Shown: in pieces, positions 8,585-16,607 of the stretch
How positions within the stretch are numbered: the first letter of the stretch is position 1
Layout: every line of letters starts with the position of its first letter
Assembly: GCF_002252755.1 (NCBI RefSeq)
Contig: NZ_NHOY01000025.1
Location: 18,747 to 82,746 of the forward strand
DNA: 64,000 bases
From: Halorubrum sp. Hd13
Lineage (GTDB): Archaea > Halobacteriota > Halobacteria > Halobacteriales > Haloferacaceae
Direction: 5' to 3'
The notes under the pieces: generated by a model
Seen by the model: the letters and a program-made list of their open reading frames with translations, nothing else
Databases searched by the model: none
What the model was told of the DNA's origin: nothing
Translations under genes and position numbers: made by a program

Positions 8585-10176
8585 TCTTCCTCCCGACCGC
8601 GAAGGACCTTCCACACCGAAATGGCGAGGTTTGTGTCGAGCACATTCTTATAGCCCACGAAGAACAGTGGAGCGTACCCGAGTAACCTGATATCGAGATC
8701 ATCCATCGCGACCGGAACCCACAGCAGCAATACCGTCAAGAACAGGAAGAATAGGGCGGTCGCGAGCACGTAGCCGGTGGGCCCAAACACGAGCATCCAA
8801 AAGACCGCCGCGATAACGATAATACTCACGAGCGGGATCAAGACCGTTGAGAGCAATCTCACAGGGATCACGAATCCGTGGAGAAATCCATACGCGGGCT
8901 TCGAACAGACATCACGGTGCTTGAGGAGCGTCTCCACGTTGCCACCGAACCATCGACGACGCTGCCGCCAGAAGGACCTCCAGTCAGTCGGTACGTATGT
9001 GCTCACCTTAGCGGGACTGTGGCGGGTCTTCCAGCCATCCCGAAGAATCTTCACGGTAATGTCGAAATCCTCCGTCTGGGTGTCCGGATCGAATCCCCAG
9101 ACCCCATCGATCGCCTCGCGGCGAAACGCTGCAAGACACCCTGGCAACACCGGCACCACGTCGAAGAGGGAGTACACCCGGCGAAATGCCTGGATACTGA
9201 ATGCGTACTCGAGTGCTTGCATTTTCGCCAGGTGGGAATCGTCATTCTCAACGTACACCGATCCGGCCAGACCGCCGATGTTGGGATCGGTTTGAAACTG
9301 TCCGACTAATGTGTCGATGGCGTCGGGGGTGACCAGACTATCGGCGTCTATCGAGACGATGATCTCGCCCGTGGCAAAGCAAAGTCCCATATTCAGTGCG
9401 GCGTGCTTCCCACCATTCTCTCGCTGAATTACATGCACGCGCTCGTTACCGTGGGTGGTAGCTCGCTCGTAGGTCCGGTCCTCGCTCCCATCATCAATTA
9501 CGATCACCTCAAGACAATCCTCCGGATACGTCGACGCCAGTACGGCATCAATGCACTGCCCAATCGAATCCTCCTCGTTGTAGGCCGGGATGAGCACGCT
9601 CACATAGGGAAATGGTTCAGAAGCCGGAGGGACCGATGGCTCTTGGTGATACTGATACACGGCAAGCGGCATGATCACCCAGGTCTGTAGCGCGAACAGA
9701 AACAAGGCAGTGATGAAGACGACCGTTAAAACGGGCACCCAGCCAAAGAGGGCTGCGATGGGTCCGGCCACAGCCACCCCAAATATCATCAATCCCCAGC
9801 ACGGAATTCGGTCATGTTTCCGAAATCGTCCTGTTTTCTCAATGTATCCGATCACTCCACCGAGTCCCAAAGCAAAAAGAACGATCCACGGAATCAGCTC
9901 TCGCGTAAAGAGGACCGACTGATCGAGGAGTACAAGACTTCCCAGAAGCAGAATCCCCCCGAGCACGAGCCACCGTGGCACCGGCACGCGCCACGCGAGA
10001 AAACGAAACAGGCGACGCGGCCACGCACGAATGCTCAACATTACACCGCTCACAATCAGACTCAACAAGGTACAGAGTGCGAGTAAACGCCAAGGTAGTA
10101 GTAGGGTTCCAACCCAGAACCCAGCCACGAGAGTTGTGAGTGCAGCAAGTGTCCGTAAGTCCAGTGTACCGCTCAT
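8578..10176 (-). CDS. Membrane GT2 processive polysaccharide synthase
   Basis: A 532-residue membrane glycosyltransferase. Four or five helices occupy roughly residues 10-165. The GT2 domain follows, with VSVLIPAYNEEDSI, VIVIDDGSEDRT, the DxD motif in VSIDADSLV, the catalytic TED motif in DTQTEDFDI, and a QRRRW motif (WRQRRRWFGG) diagnostic of processive synthases such as hyaluronan, cellulose or poly-GlcNAc synthases. Two C-terminal helices follow. It would polymerise a nucleotide sugar and extrude the chain. The start MSGTLDLR at 10176 sits 2 nt after the upstream stop; an ATG seven codons earlier is possible. Middle gene of a three-gene operon in the low-GC segment. Confidence 0.9.
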   Translation of the reverse strand: MSGTLDLRTLAALTTLVAGFWVGTLLLPWRLLALCTLLSLIVSGVMLSIRAWPRRLFRFLAWRVPVPRWLVLGGILLLGSLVLLDQSVLFTRELIPWIVLFALGLGGVIGYIEKTGRFRKHDRIPCWGLMIFGVAVAGPIAALFGWVPVLTVVFITALFLFALQTWVIMPLAVYQYHQEPSVPPASEPFPYVSVLIPAYNEEDSIGQCIDAVLASTYPEDCLEVIVIDDGSEDRTYERATTHGNERVHVIQRENGGKHAALNMGLCFATGEIIVSIDADSLVTPDAIDTLVGQFQTDPNIGGLAGSVYVENDDSHLAKMQALEYAFSIQAFRRVYSLFDVVPVLPGCLAAFRREAIDGVWGFDPDTQTEDFDITVKILRDGWKTRHSPAKVSTYVPTDWRSFWRQRRRWFGGNVETLLKHRDVCSKPAYGFLHGFVIPVRLLSTVLIPLVSIIVIAAVFWMLVFGPTGYVLATALFFLFLTVLLLWVPVAMDDLDIRLLGYAPLFFVGYKNVLDTNLAISVWKVLRGREEEW

Positions 10177-10178
10177 GT

Positions 10179-10556
10179 CTAATTTGAGTCGGTCCACGTC
10201 CGATCGGGCAGTTTGCCACAGCTACCGCAAATGCGGACCGATCCGACTCGTGGCATAGACTTGAGTGATGTCGTCTGTTCGTCACATTTTGGGCATTGGT
10301 CGCCCGGTTCGATCGTCGAGGTGAACCCGTCGGCCGTCACGTACCCGCATGGCCGATGCTCACGGACGACAGCCATCACATCCACGGAATCGTCACACTC
10401 CTCACAGGTACCCGGCATCCCTGGATTGATATATTCTGTCAGTTCCCACACTTTTCCGTCAGGCAGTACCCAGAGCAATCGGCCAGAAAGCTGCCTCGAT
10501 ATCTCAATCCCTCCTGAATCATCGTATCGCGCTATATTGTCCAACCGTTGAGTCAT
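10179..10556 (-). CDS. Small zinc-ribbon-like protein, first gene of the polysaccharide operon
   Basis: A 125-residue protein with three CxxC pairs (CEEC near residue 53, CPKC near 90, CGSC near 112), suggesting one or two zinc-binding ribbons. The N-terminal half (residues 1-45) is beta-like, with LWVLPDGKVWELTEY. There is no signal peptide or membrane helix. It is followed by the GT2 synthase after 2 nt and lies divergently from the GH26-like gene. It might regulate the synthase or the operon; there is no direct evidence and the family is not recognised. Confidence 0.7.
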   Translation of the reverse strand: MTQRLDNIARYDDSGGIEISRQLSGRLLWVLPDGKVWELTEYINPGMPGTCEECDDSVDVMAVVREHRPCGYVTADGFTSTIEPGDQCPKCDEQTTSLKSMPRVGSVRICGSCGKLPDRTWTDSN

Positions 10557-10700
10557 AGTGGCAATTCATTCATATCGATATTAGTAAAAGACTTGTTAAT
10601 ATTCCATATTTCACAAATCTTGAAGCGCAGAAAGTTAGTCTACTAATTCTGTCCGATTAGAGAGATTGTAACGAATACTGATTCGTCCCACCGGTGAGTT
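10557..10700. promoter_or_regulatory. Divergent AT-rich promoter region
   Basis: The 144 bp between two divergent genes is strongly AT-rich (around 10575-10670) with several TATA-like stretches (ATATTAG, TTAATATT). It must contain the promoters of the zinc-ribbon/GT2/deacetylase operon on the minus strand and of the GH26-like gene on the plus strand. Confidence 0.5.
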
Positions 10701-11870
10701 ATGCAACGCCGTCGGGTGATCGCCCTCACTGGAGCAGCGGCAGCTGCAACGATCGGCGGGTACCAAACCGTTGCTTCGCTCTCTGAATCACCAGATAATA
10801 CGTCGCCCGATCAAAACCAGTCAGATCACGGATCAGCAGATACCGACGACCTCGGACCTGAGGAATCGTACGAATCACGAGAGGGCGACATATTGACCGG
10901 CATCACGCCAGGGGTACTCGACCGTCCCGGACGCGAGGCTCTCGATACATGGCTCGGCATGGATCACGCCGTTGAGGTGAGCTTCGTCGATGTCGGGATG
11001 ACCCACCGCGGAATTACCTATTACTTGGAGCAGACGCTTGATCAGATCTGGGAGCGACGGAGAGTTCCGATGGTGATGTTCCAACCCGCGATCGAGGAAG
11101 ATGGCGAGACCTCCTCGGAGATCAACCGTCACATCGCTAATGGCGAACACGACGAGTTATTCGAAAGCTGGGCCGACAAATTTGCGGCATGGATCTATGC
11201 TGAGGAGTACCCGAGGCGGGCATACATCAACTTAGCTCCTGAGTTTAATGGCGACTGGAGCCCCTGGAGTCCAGCCGTTGGCGACACTGACGAGACTGAT
11301 TTTGTGGAGATGTGGCGGCGCATCCACGATATATTCAGCGATACCGAACTTGACAGCGAACACATCCAATGGGTGTGGTCAATGGATACGTCTACGCGCG
11401 GCGTTGACGTCTCAGCATGTTACCCGGGAGGTGACTACGTCGATTGGGTCGGCATTCATGGCTACAATTGGGACGGGTGGGGGGGTTGGATGTCACCGGC
11501 AGAGCACTATGATGGTGTGCTCGAGACTGTCCGATCGATCACGGATCGGCCCATCGCATTCACCGAATTTTCCACCTCAGCGCAGGTTGAGGACGGGTTC
11601 GATCCCGAACGAAAGGCAGAGTGGATTTACGACGTGTACGCGTATTTTCTGGAGGAGAACGTTCGCATGGCATGCTGGTATAACGACGAACCTGATGTAG
11701 ACTGGGCAATCTTCGGCGGCGAACACGGGGTAGAGACTGTCACTGTCGAGGGAATCGAGTATCGGGTGTATCCAGCATATCGAGAGGTTGTGAACGAATC
11801 GGGTATGCTCGGGGCGCACCCTTCGCATCCACAAATTCTGACTACCGAGGAATTTCAGGGAGAGTTTTGA
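10701..11870 (+). CDS. Exported GH26-like glycoside hydrolase
   Basis: A 389-residue protein with a twin-arginine signal (MQRRRVIALTGAAAAATI) and a Ser/Asp-rich linker to about residue 60. The rest is a TIM-barrel hydrolase resembling family GH26 (beta-mannanase and related endo-glycanases). The probable acid/base Glu lies in INLAPEFNGDWSPW and the nucleophile Glu in IAFTEFSTSA, with VDWVGIHGYNWDGWGG between them. It likely cleaves an extracellular polysaccharide. Divergent placement beside a processive synthase and a deacetylase suggests it trims or releases that polymer. The exact linkage is unknown. Confidence 0.82.
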   Translation: MQRRRVIALTGAAAAATIGGYQTVASLSESPDNTSPDQNQSDHGSADTDDLGPEESYESREGDILTGITPGVLDRPGREALDTWLGMDHAVEVSFVDVGMTHRGITYYLEQTLDQIWERRRVPMVMFQPAIEEDGETSSEINRHIANGEHDELFESWADKFAAWIYAEEYPRRAYINLAPEFNGDWSPWSPAVGDTDETDFVEMWRRIHDIFSDTELDSEHIQWVWSMDTSTRGVDVSACYPGGDYVDWVGIHGYNWDGWGGWMSPAEHYDGVLETVRSITDRPIAFTEFSTSAQVEDGFDPERKAEWIYDVYAYFLEENVRMACWYNDEPDVDWAIFGGEHGVETVTVEGIEYRVYPAYREVVNESGMLGAHPSHPQILTTEEFQGEF

Positions 11871-12036
11871 TCCCGACGACCAGAGTCCCACATGTATTTC
11901 GCGTAGTATAGGATTGATTAATGTTGGATCACCCACCAATGGTGATGCGCCCACGGTCGGTATCTAGGCAGGGATGGACCCGTAAGCGACGATCGCATTT
12001 ATGAAACCCTGCTCGATGCCATTCATCTCCGACATA

Positions 12037-12231
12037 TTAGTGGGTGCCTGGGTGCGTGATGTTTTCCATCAAGATGTTCTCGATTGCGATATCCCGAACC
12101 CAGAAATACGGGATAATGAAATCATCCGTCAGAACTACCCAGTTTAACTCGATTTCGGCGACGGGAATCTCTGAGAAAACAGCTGCCAGTGGATATTCAC
12201 CGTCAGCCGCAGTAAACGTTGCTTCAATTGT
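12037..12231 (-). pseudogene. Fragment of a Bat/HTH-10 type regulator
   Basis: Minus-strand reading from about 12231 to a TAA at 12037-12039 gives about 64 codons of coding character: IEATFTAADGEYPLAAVF, then VAEIELNWVVLTDD and IIPYFWVRD. This resembles the N-terminal domain of haloarchaeal bacterio-opsin-activator-like (HTH-10) regulators, where a VPTxxxxxPYFWV core is typical. An in-frame TAG lies just upstream with no start codon between, and the DNA-binding C-terminus is absent. It is therefore a remnant. Family identification rests on recalled pattern similarity only. Confidence 0.4.
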
Positions 12232-12441
12232 ATGAATAAGATACTAGCGACCGGTGAAAAGGTGTATCAGTTAAACCACCGTCGCCGACGTTTGTTCTCT
12301 ACCGTACTCGGGGCAAGAGCCAAATCAATCCCGAAAATAACCTGCGTCGTCCTGTAACAGCCAAGTGCTGTATCTTGCCGGCATTCTTGATAAATCGTAG
12401 GTGATTCAACAGGCAATGGGTACGTGAGTCCCCTTTAATGA

Positions 12442-12738
12442 GCATTCGGCCCACCGCGTAATCGCGCTCAGACCCGTGCAACGTATGCGCTCTGTATGCA
12501 GCAATATCATCAAGAGCTTCGCTGGATCCGACAGAAACGCTGTGACCGACTCAGAGGGTGTAGTCAGCCGCTCACCGAGATCCAATGTCTCGGTGAGCAG
12601 GCGACTCACTCGGTCGAAACGGTCTACGCCTTCCTCAGTTCAGACGGTGTGTGTTCCCGGGAGCGAATCTGTGAATCACAACCCGCCGACGACAACCCCA
12701 ACTCGGGCTTGTTTAGACGTGTGAGATCATGGCTGTGA
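12442..12738 (+). pseudogene. Unrecognised ORF or gene remnant
   Basis: An open frame runs from a stop at 12439 to TGA at 12736-12738. The first ATG is at 12496 and would give 80 residues (MQQYHQELRWIRQKRCD at the start, FRRVRSWL at the end). Residues such as LTEIQCLGEQATHSVETVY read like a genuine helical protein with several cysteines. No family is recognised, and the lack of a promoter-like site suggests the 3' end of a broken gene. Confidence 0.25.
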
Positions 12739-13018
12739 GTGGCTGACGGCTTGTTCTACGTTTCTGAGGTGGGCTTTAGAACGACCTTTCTAAACTCTTC
12801 CCGCTTCAGTCACTCATCCTTCCGGGAGAAACGCCTCTACCCCGCGTCTAAACGGCCTGCGCGCTGTATTCAGCACCACCTCAACAAGCTCCCAGCGGCT
12901 AACGATTTCACGAGACCCGGAGCGCCGCCGTCAGCCTCTCGGGGGGTCGTCGCCGACGCGGAGGGCGGCCCGGCTCGCAGTGTGGTAGCCGCTCTCGGGC
13001 GAGGGCCGTAACGCACCA
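12739..13018. other. Region without a supportable gene at the right edge of the low-GC segment
   Basis: Composition rises back to high GC across about 12850-12950. A weak GTG-initiated reading exists on the plus strand but has no recognisable content. I see no transposase, integrase or terminal inverted repeat here. Confidence 0.35.
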
Positions 13019-13024
13019 TTTATA
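13019..13024 (+). promoter_or_regulatory. TATA box of the rpl21e-rpoF operon
   Basis: TTTATA lies 29 nt before the rpl21e ATG. This spacing is expected for an almost leaderless haloarchaeal transcript. Confidence 0.55.
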
Positions 13025-13053
13025 CCTGCGGCAGCGGAACGTAGCCCAAGACC

Positions 13054-13347
13054 ATGCCGAGTTCCAATGGGCCCCAGAAGGCGACCCGCGACAAGCTCTC
13101 GAACAAACCGCGCGACCGCGGCACGTCGCCGCCGCAGCGAGCCATCCAGGAGTTCGAGTCGGGCTCGCAGGTCCACCTCAAGATCGACCCCAGCGTGCAG
13201 GAGGGTCGCTTCCACCCGCGCTTCGACGGCCGGACCGGCACCGTCGTGGGCAAGCAGGGCGCCGCGTTCAAAGTCGAGATTTCGGACGGCGGGAAGACGA
13301 AGACGCTCATCGTCCGCGCCGCCCACATGAGCGCCCAGCAGAACTGA
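13054..13347 (+). CDS. rpl21e: 50S ribosomal protein L21e
   Basis: A 97-residue protein with the L21e signature: a basic N-terminus ([15 protein letters not shown]), a KOW-like strand region [20 protein letters not shown], and the C-terminal [16 protein letters not shown]. It is part of the large ribosomal subunit. It precedes rpoF with only one base between the stop and the next ATG, so the two are co-transcribed. The length is normal for the family. Confidence 0.97.
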   Translation: MPSSNGPQKATRDKLSNKPRDRGTSPPQRAIQEFESGSQVHLKIDPSVQEGRFHPRFDGRTGTVVGKQGAAFKVEISDGGKTKTLIVRAAHMSAQQN

Positions 13348-13348
13348 G

Positions 13349-13705
13349 ATGACGATCTTCAAAGAGAAGGTCGACGAGGAGTACGTCACCGTCTCCGAGG
13401 CGAAGGAGGTCCTCGTGGACATCGAGGCGGAGCGCGCCCAGGACGAGGAACGCGACCTCCGCTACGAGCTCGCTCGCGCGATCGAGCACGTCAACCGGTT
13501 CGCCCGGCTCGACGCCGAGGAGTCCCGCGAGCTCGTCGAGGAGCTGACGGAACTGGAGCAGATCGACGTCCCCACCGCCGTGAAGATCGCCGACCTCCTC
13601 CCCGAAGACCGCACCGAGCTGCGCTCGGTGTTCGCCCAGGAGCGCTACTCGCTCGACGGCGACGAGCTCGACGACGTGCTCAACATCGTCGCGAAGTACG
13701 CCTGA
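13349..13705 (+). CDS. rpoF: RNA polymerase Rpb4-family subunit (RpoF)
   Basis: A 118-residue acidic helical protein. It matches archaeal Rpb4/RpoF, which with RpoE forms the stalk of RNA polymerase: SEAKEVLVDIEAER near the N-terminus, a central ELTELEQIDVPTAVKIADL, and the C-terminal helix-hairpin-helix-like segment ending DDVLNIVAKYA. In many haloarchaea a DUF655 protein and KsgA follow rpoF. Here about 425 bp of structured non-coding DNA follows instead, so the operon is cut short or rearranged. Confidence 0.95.
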   Translation: MTIFKEKVDEEYVTVSEAKEVLVDIEAERAQDEERDLRYELARAIEHVNRFARLDAEESRELVEELTELEQIDVPTAVKIADLLPEDRTELRSVFAQERYSLDGDELDDVLNIVAKYA

Positions 13706-13778
13706 GACGCGCGGAGCACGTCGTTTCGGATTCGGCCCCCTTCGATCGTCGGAACTTCTTCAAACCACCAGCCGCTCG

Positions 13779-13786
13779 CTTATAAG
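13779..13786 (+). promoter_or_regulatory. TATA-like element before the stem-loop region
   Basis: CTTATAAG, a strong archaeal TATA-like octamer, lies about 70 bp after the rpoF stop and upstream of the four stem-loops. A start site about 25 nt downstream (near 13810) would make a transcript covering them. Confidence 0.35.
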
Positions 13787-13789
13787 CAG

Positions 13790-14033
13790 TTGTCTGTGTT
13801 CCAACTGTGAACACTTCCAAAGTCCCAGCCGCGAGGCGCTTCGCGCCTCTGGCAGCCGGCGACGGAGCCGCCGGCGACTGCCCCTTTGAGTCCTCCCCGA
13901 CCGCGACCGCACCCAGCCTCATACCTCCCCAGCCTAGTCGGCCGGCGCTTACGAGCGCCGGCCGACTCCCTCGCGCGTGCTCCTCGCGGGCCGGTGGCCC
14001 GCTCGCAGGCACGCGCCACCGCACTTGTCTGTG
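13790..14033. repeat. Four consecutive stem-loops bounded by a 9-nt direct repeat
   Basis: Perfect inverted repeats follow one another: GAGGCGC-TTC-GCGCCTC (13833-13849); GCCGGCG with CGCCGGC around a 7-nt loop (13855-13875); a 14-bp stem AGTCGGCCGGCGCT with loop TACG (13936-13967); and a nested hairpin with outer arms GCGCGTGC/GCACGCGC (13973-13980, 14009-14016) and inner arms GCGGGCC/GGCCCGC (13986-14002). The nonamer TTGTCTGTG occurs on both sides (13790-13798 and 14025-14033). This may be a structured RNA gene, a dispersed intergenic repeat of the species or a small mobile element with target duplication. No convincing protein is encoded. Confidence 0.6.
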
Positions 14034-14131
14034 ATGGAACACGCCGATCTCGTCGCCAGTCGGATCCGCTCGCTCGGATCGACCGACGAAACCCCGGAAC
14101 CCCTTTGAACGGCCGCGACGACGGTATCTGT

Positions 14132-14974
14132 ATGATCGACGAGACCGTCGCCGAGATCCGGGCGATGCGGACTCACAGCACGTCGGCGGTGGCCGTGAAG
14201 GCGACGCGCGCGCTCGCGGAACTGCTCGACCGCGAGTACGTGACGGTCGACGAGTTCGAGCGCGACCTCGAACACAACGCGGGCGTGCTTCGCCGGTCGA
14301 ACCCCTCTCACGCCGCGCTTCACAACGCGATGCGCGACGTCGAGCGCTCCATCATCGGCGAGCCGACCAGCGTCGAGGACGCCAAACAGCTGCTGCAGGA
14401 GACCATCGACCGCGTCGCCGACGACATCGAGACGGCGAAGGGGGAGGCCGCCGCCAACGCGGCCGAACGCATCGAGGACGGCGACACGCTGTTGGTCCAC
14501 GACTACTCGACGACGGTGCTGGAGTCCATCGAGAACGCCGCCCGCGACGGCGCGCACCTGACCGTCTACGTCACGGAGGCGCGCCCGCGCACGCTCGGCC
14601 GAAAGACGGCGCGCGTCCTCGCCGGGATGCCCCGCGTCGACGTCCACATGGTCGTCGACAGCGCGATGGGGTACGCCCTGCGCGACTGCGACCGCGTCCT
14701 CCTCGGGATCACCTGCATCACCGGCGGCACCTACTACAACCGGATCGGAACGTTCCCCGTGGTCGTCACCGCGCGCGAGCTCGAGGTGCCGGTGACCGCG
14801 GTCGGCTCGGGCGCGAAGACGATCGAGGAGTTCCGGTTCGAGAACGAGTTCCGCGACGCCGTCGAGGTGATGCGCGAACCCGTCGAGGACGTCGAGATCG
14901 AGAACCCGAGCTACGACGCCACCCCGATCGGGATGATCGACACCGTGATCACCGACGACGGCGTCGTCGAGTAG
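14132..14974 (+). CDS. eIF-2B alpha/beta/delta-like protein (aIF2B / ribose-1,5-bisphosphate isomerase superfamily)
   Basis: A 280-residue protein of the eIF2B-related sugar-phosphate isomerase superfamily. It has a helical N-terminus (VAVKATRALAELLDREY) and then a Rossmann-like domain with DTLLVHDYSTTVLESIE, VYVTEARPRTLGRKTA and the VVDSAMGYALRDCDRVLLG region. Relatives include archaeal ribose-1,5-bisphosphate isomerase of the AMP pathway and translation-factor-like proteins. The sequence alone does not separate these. The start MIDETVAEIRAMRTHS at 14132 is chosen because the upstream extension is low-complexity and lies in the stem-loop DNA. Confidence 0.82.
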   Translation: MIDETVAEIRAMRTHSTSAVAVKATRALAELLDREYVTVDEFERDLEHNAGVLRRSNPSHAALHNAMRDVERSIIGEPTSVEDAKQLLQETIDRVADDIETAKGEAAANAAERIEDGDTLLVHDYSTTVLESIENAARDGAHLTVYVTEARPRTLGRKTARVLAGMPRVDVHMVVDSAMGYALRDCDRVLLGITCITGGTYYNRIGTFPVVVTARELEVPVTAVGSGAKTIEEFRFENEFRDAVEVMREPVEDVEIENPSYDATPIGMIDTVITDDGVVE

Positions 14975-15119
14975 CCGGACCGTCCGCTTCTCGGGACCGC
15001 TTCCGACGCGCCTTCCCCCTCGTCAGGTGAGCCCGATCAGCAGCGGCGCGAGGGATCGTCTTCTTTCCGCCGTGAATCGGACGTAAGTGCTTTGTGTGTG
15101 CACCGTGTTAACGGATCCA

Positions 15120-16073
15120 ATGAGCGTGTATTCGGGCTCCGCCAACGCCTTCCGGATCCCCAGCGCGGACCCGGCGGCGACGGGGGAGTGCACGACCCTC
15201 TCGTGTGAAATCGGCGCGGCGGCGACCGAGCCGACCGTCGTCGTCGGGGCGGTCGTCGTCGGGCTCGCGGCGTTCCTCGCGTTCGCGTACGTCCGCGAGG
15301 CGGCCGACGCCGGCCAGCACGAGCAGCGGCGCGTCCTCGCGGAGCGCGACGCGTTCGAGGAGTTCGCTGACCGCGTCTCCGCGCTCGATCCGGCGCCGAC
15401 CGGATCGACGCCGTCGGGATTCGACGGACAGATGGCGGCGGTTCGCACGGTCGACCGCGCCGACGGTGACGTCAAACTCAGGCGCGTGCTGGCGGCGTAC
15501 CGCGACACGGTGATGTCGGTGCCGCATTACAGGGAAGAGTACGACGAGACGGTCCCGGAGAGCCTCGCCGCGGAGCTGGGTCCCGACACGGCGACGGCGC
15601 TGGCGTCGAACGGCACCCTGTCCGAGGCGGCGCAGTCGGCGCTCGTCAGTCGGAGCCGACACGCGGCCGACGCGCGCTCCTCGCTCGCCGAGGCGATCGG
15701 CGAGGAGATCGAGGCGTTGCGGTCGTTCGAGAACGACCTCTCCTGCGTCGACCGCCGCCGCCGCCGGCTCCTCGAACACCTCGACGGGGTCTCCGGGGCC
15801 GGCACCGACGCGGCGATCGACGTCTGGAGGCGGCTCGAAGAGCTCGAACGCGAGTGCGACGGGATCGCCGCCGAGCGACAGGAGGCGCTCACGGACCCGC
15901 CCATGACGCCGGACTCCGCGGTCGATGTCGACGGGGAGCACGCCTTCTACGAGTACCTGTACGAGCCGACGGACGGGCCTCGCTACCCCGTGTTGGCGCA
16001 GGTCTCCGAGCTCGCGGAGCGGATACGCTCGGACCGGGACGGCGTCGCGAGCCGGCTGGCTGGCGGGCGGTAG
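15120..16073 (+). CDS. Membrane-anchored coiled-coil protein of unknown function
   Basis: A 317-residue haloarchaeal protein with one N-terminal hydrophobic helix (TVVVGAVVVGLAAFLAFAYV, about residues 37-56), followed by a long helical, charged region with heptad-like Glu/Arg/Leu (RVLAERDAFEEFADRVSAL, then SRHAADARSSLAEAIGEEIE). The C-terminus (VDGEHAFYEYLYEPTDGPRYP) may be a small folded tail. It resembles lineage-specific haloarchaeal families such as the one I remember as DUF7260, but I am not certain. No enzymatic motif is seen. It is encoded alone. Confidence 0.75.
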   Translation: MSVYSGSANAFRIPSADPAATGECTTLSCEIGAAATEPTVVVGAVVVGLAAFLAFAYVREAADAGQHEQRRVLAERDAFEEFADRVSALDPAPTGSTPSGFDGQMAAVRTVDRADGDVKLRRVLAAYRDTVMSVPHYREEYDETVPESLAAELGPDTATALASNGTLSEAAQSALVSRSRHAADARSSLAEAIGEEIEALRSFENDLSCVDRRRRRLLEHLDGVSGAGTDAAIDVWRRLEELERECDGIAAERQEALTDPPMTPDSAVDVDGEHAFYEYLYEPTDGPRYPVLAQVSELAERIRSDRDGVASRLAGGR

Positions 16074-16240
16074 GCCGGGCGGTCGGAACGGAGTGCGGGC
16101 AGACGGTTAGTCGGGCGAACCGAGAGCGGTGCTCCGGACGGGCGACGCTCCGAACGGGCGGCGCCCCAGATGGACGGCGCCCGCGACGGGGGCGACGCGG
16201 CCGACGTGCCCGTCCCGACGTTGCGCCACTGCTTGACGTG

Positions 16241-16280
16241 ATACTACGTGTGTAGTGCACGCTCGATTGACATGCCATAC
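16241..16280. promoter_or_regulatory. Palindrome and conserved block upstream of HalOD1 gene
   Basis: ACTAC-GTGT-GTAGT (16243-16256) is followed by CTCGATTGACATGCCA and CACGTCGACA. A near-identical block with a longer, perfect palindrome occurs at 56401-56453 beside a HalOD1 pseudogene. Conservation in both copies suggests a protein-binding site. Confidence 0.5.
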
Positions 16281-16330
16281 ACGTCGACACAACGGAGATG
16301 CCCCCGTAGCCGTTGCATACATCCACGCAC

Positions 16331-16576
16331 ATGACACCGGACATCGTCGACACCCTCTGCTGGAATATCGTTACGACCGTCGCGGACGAACGCGGTATCG
16401 AACCCGAACGGATCGACGACCGACTGTACGACGTCCTCGACGTCGAATCGCTCGCGCGCCTCGTCGAGCAGGCCCAACGCAGCGACTCGATGGACCTCTC
16501 CGTCTCCTTCCGGATGGCCGGCTGCTTCGTCACCGTGACCGGGGACCGAACCGTCCGGGCGAGCGCTCCGAGCTAA
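16331..16576 (+). CDS. HalOD1 output-domain protein
   Basis: An 81-residue stand-alone HalOD1-type domain, a haloarchaeal module usually found at the end of signalling proteins. Visible features are an N-terminal helix (VDTLCWNIVTTVADERG), the acidic segment RIDDRLYDVLDVESLARLV, and the C-terminal strands SVSFRMAGCFVTVTGDRTV. The ATG at 16331 is used; a TTG six codons earlier is less likely. It converges on the neighbouring wecB-like gene (31 bp apart). A decayed copy lies at about 56.5 kb in the same relation to a second wec cluster. Confidence 0.75.
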   Translation: MTPDIVDTLCWNIVTTVADERGIEPERIDDRLYDVLDVESLARLVEQAQRSDSMDLSVSFRMAGCFVTVTGDRTVRASAPS

Positions 16577-16607
16577 CCCGCGACCGGAACCGAACGCCGG
16601 ACCGCTC

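Noticed and set aside
12739..13011. GTG-initiated plus-strand reading before rpl21e
   Set aside because: No recognisable protein pattern, it crosses the change in GC content and runs into the rpl21e promoter; probably chance.
13807..14034. Protein reading through the stem-loop block
   Set aside because: The translation is low-complexity Ala/Pro/Arg dictated by the palindromes; the nucleic-acid structure explains the sequence better.
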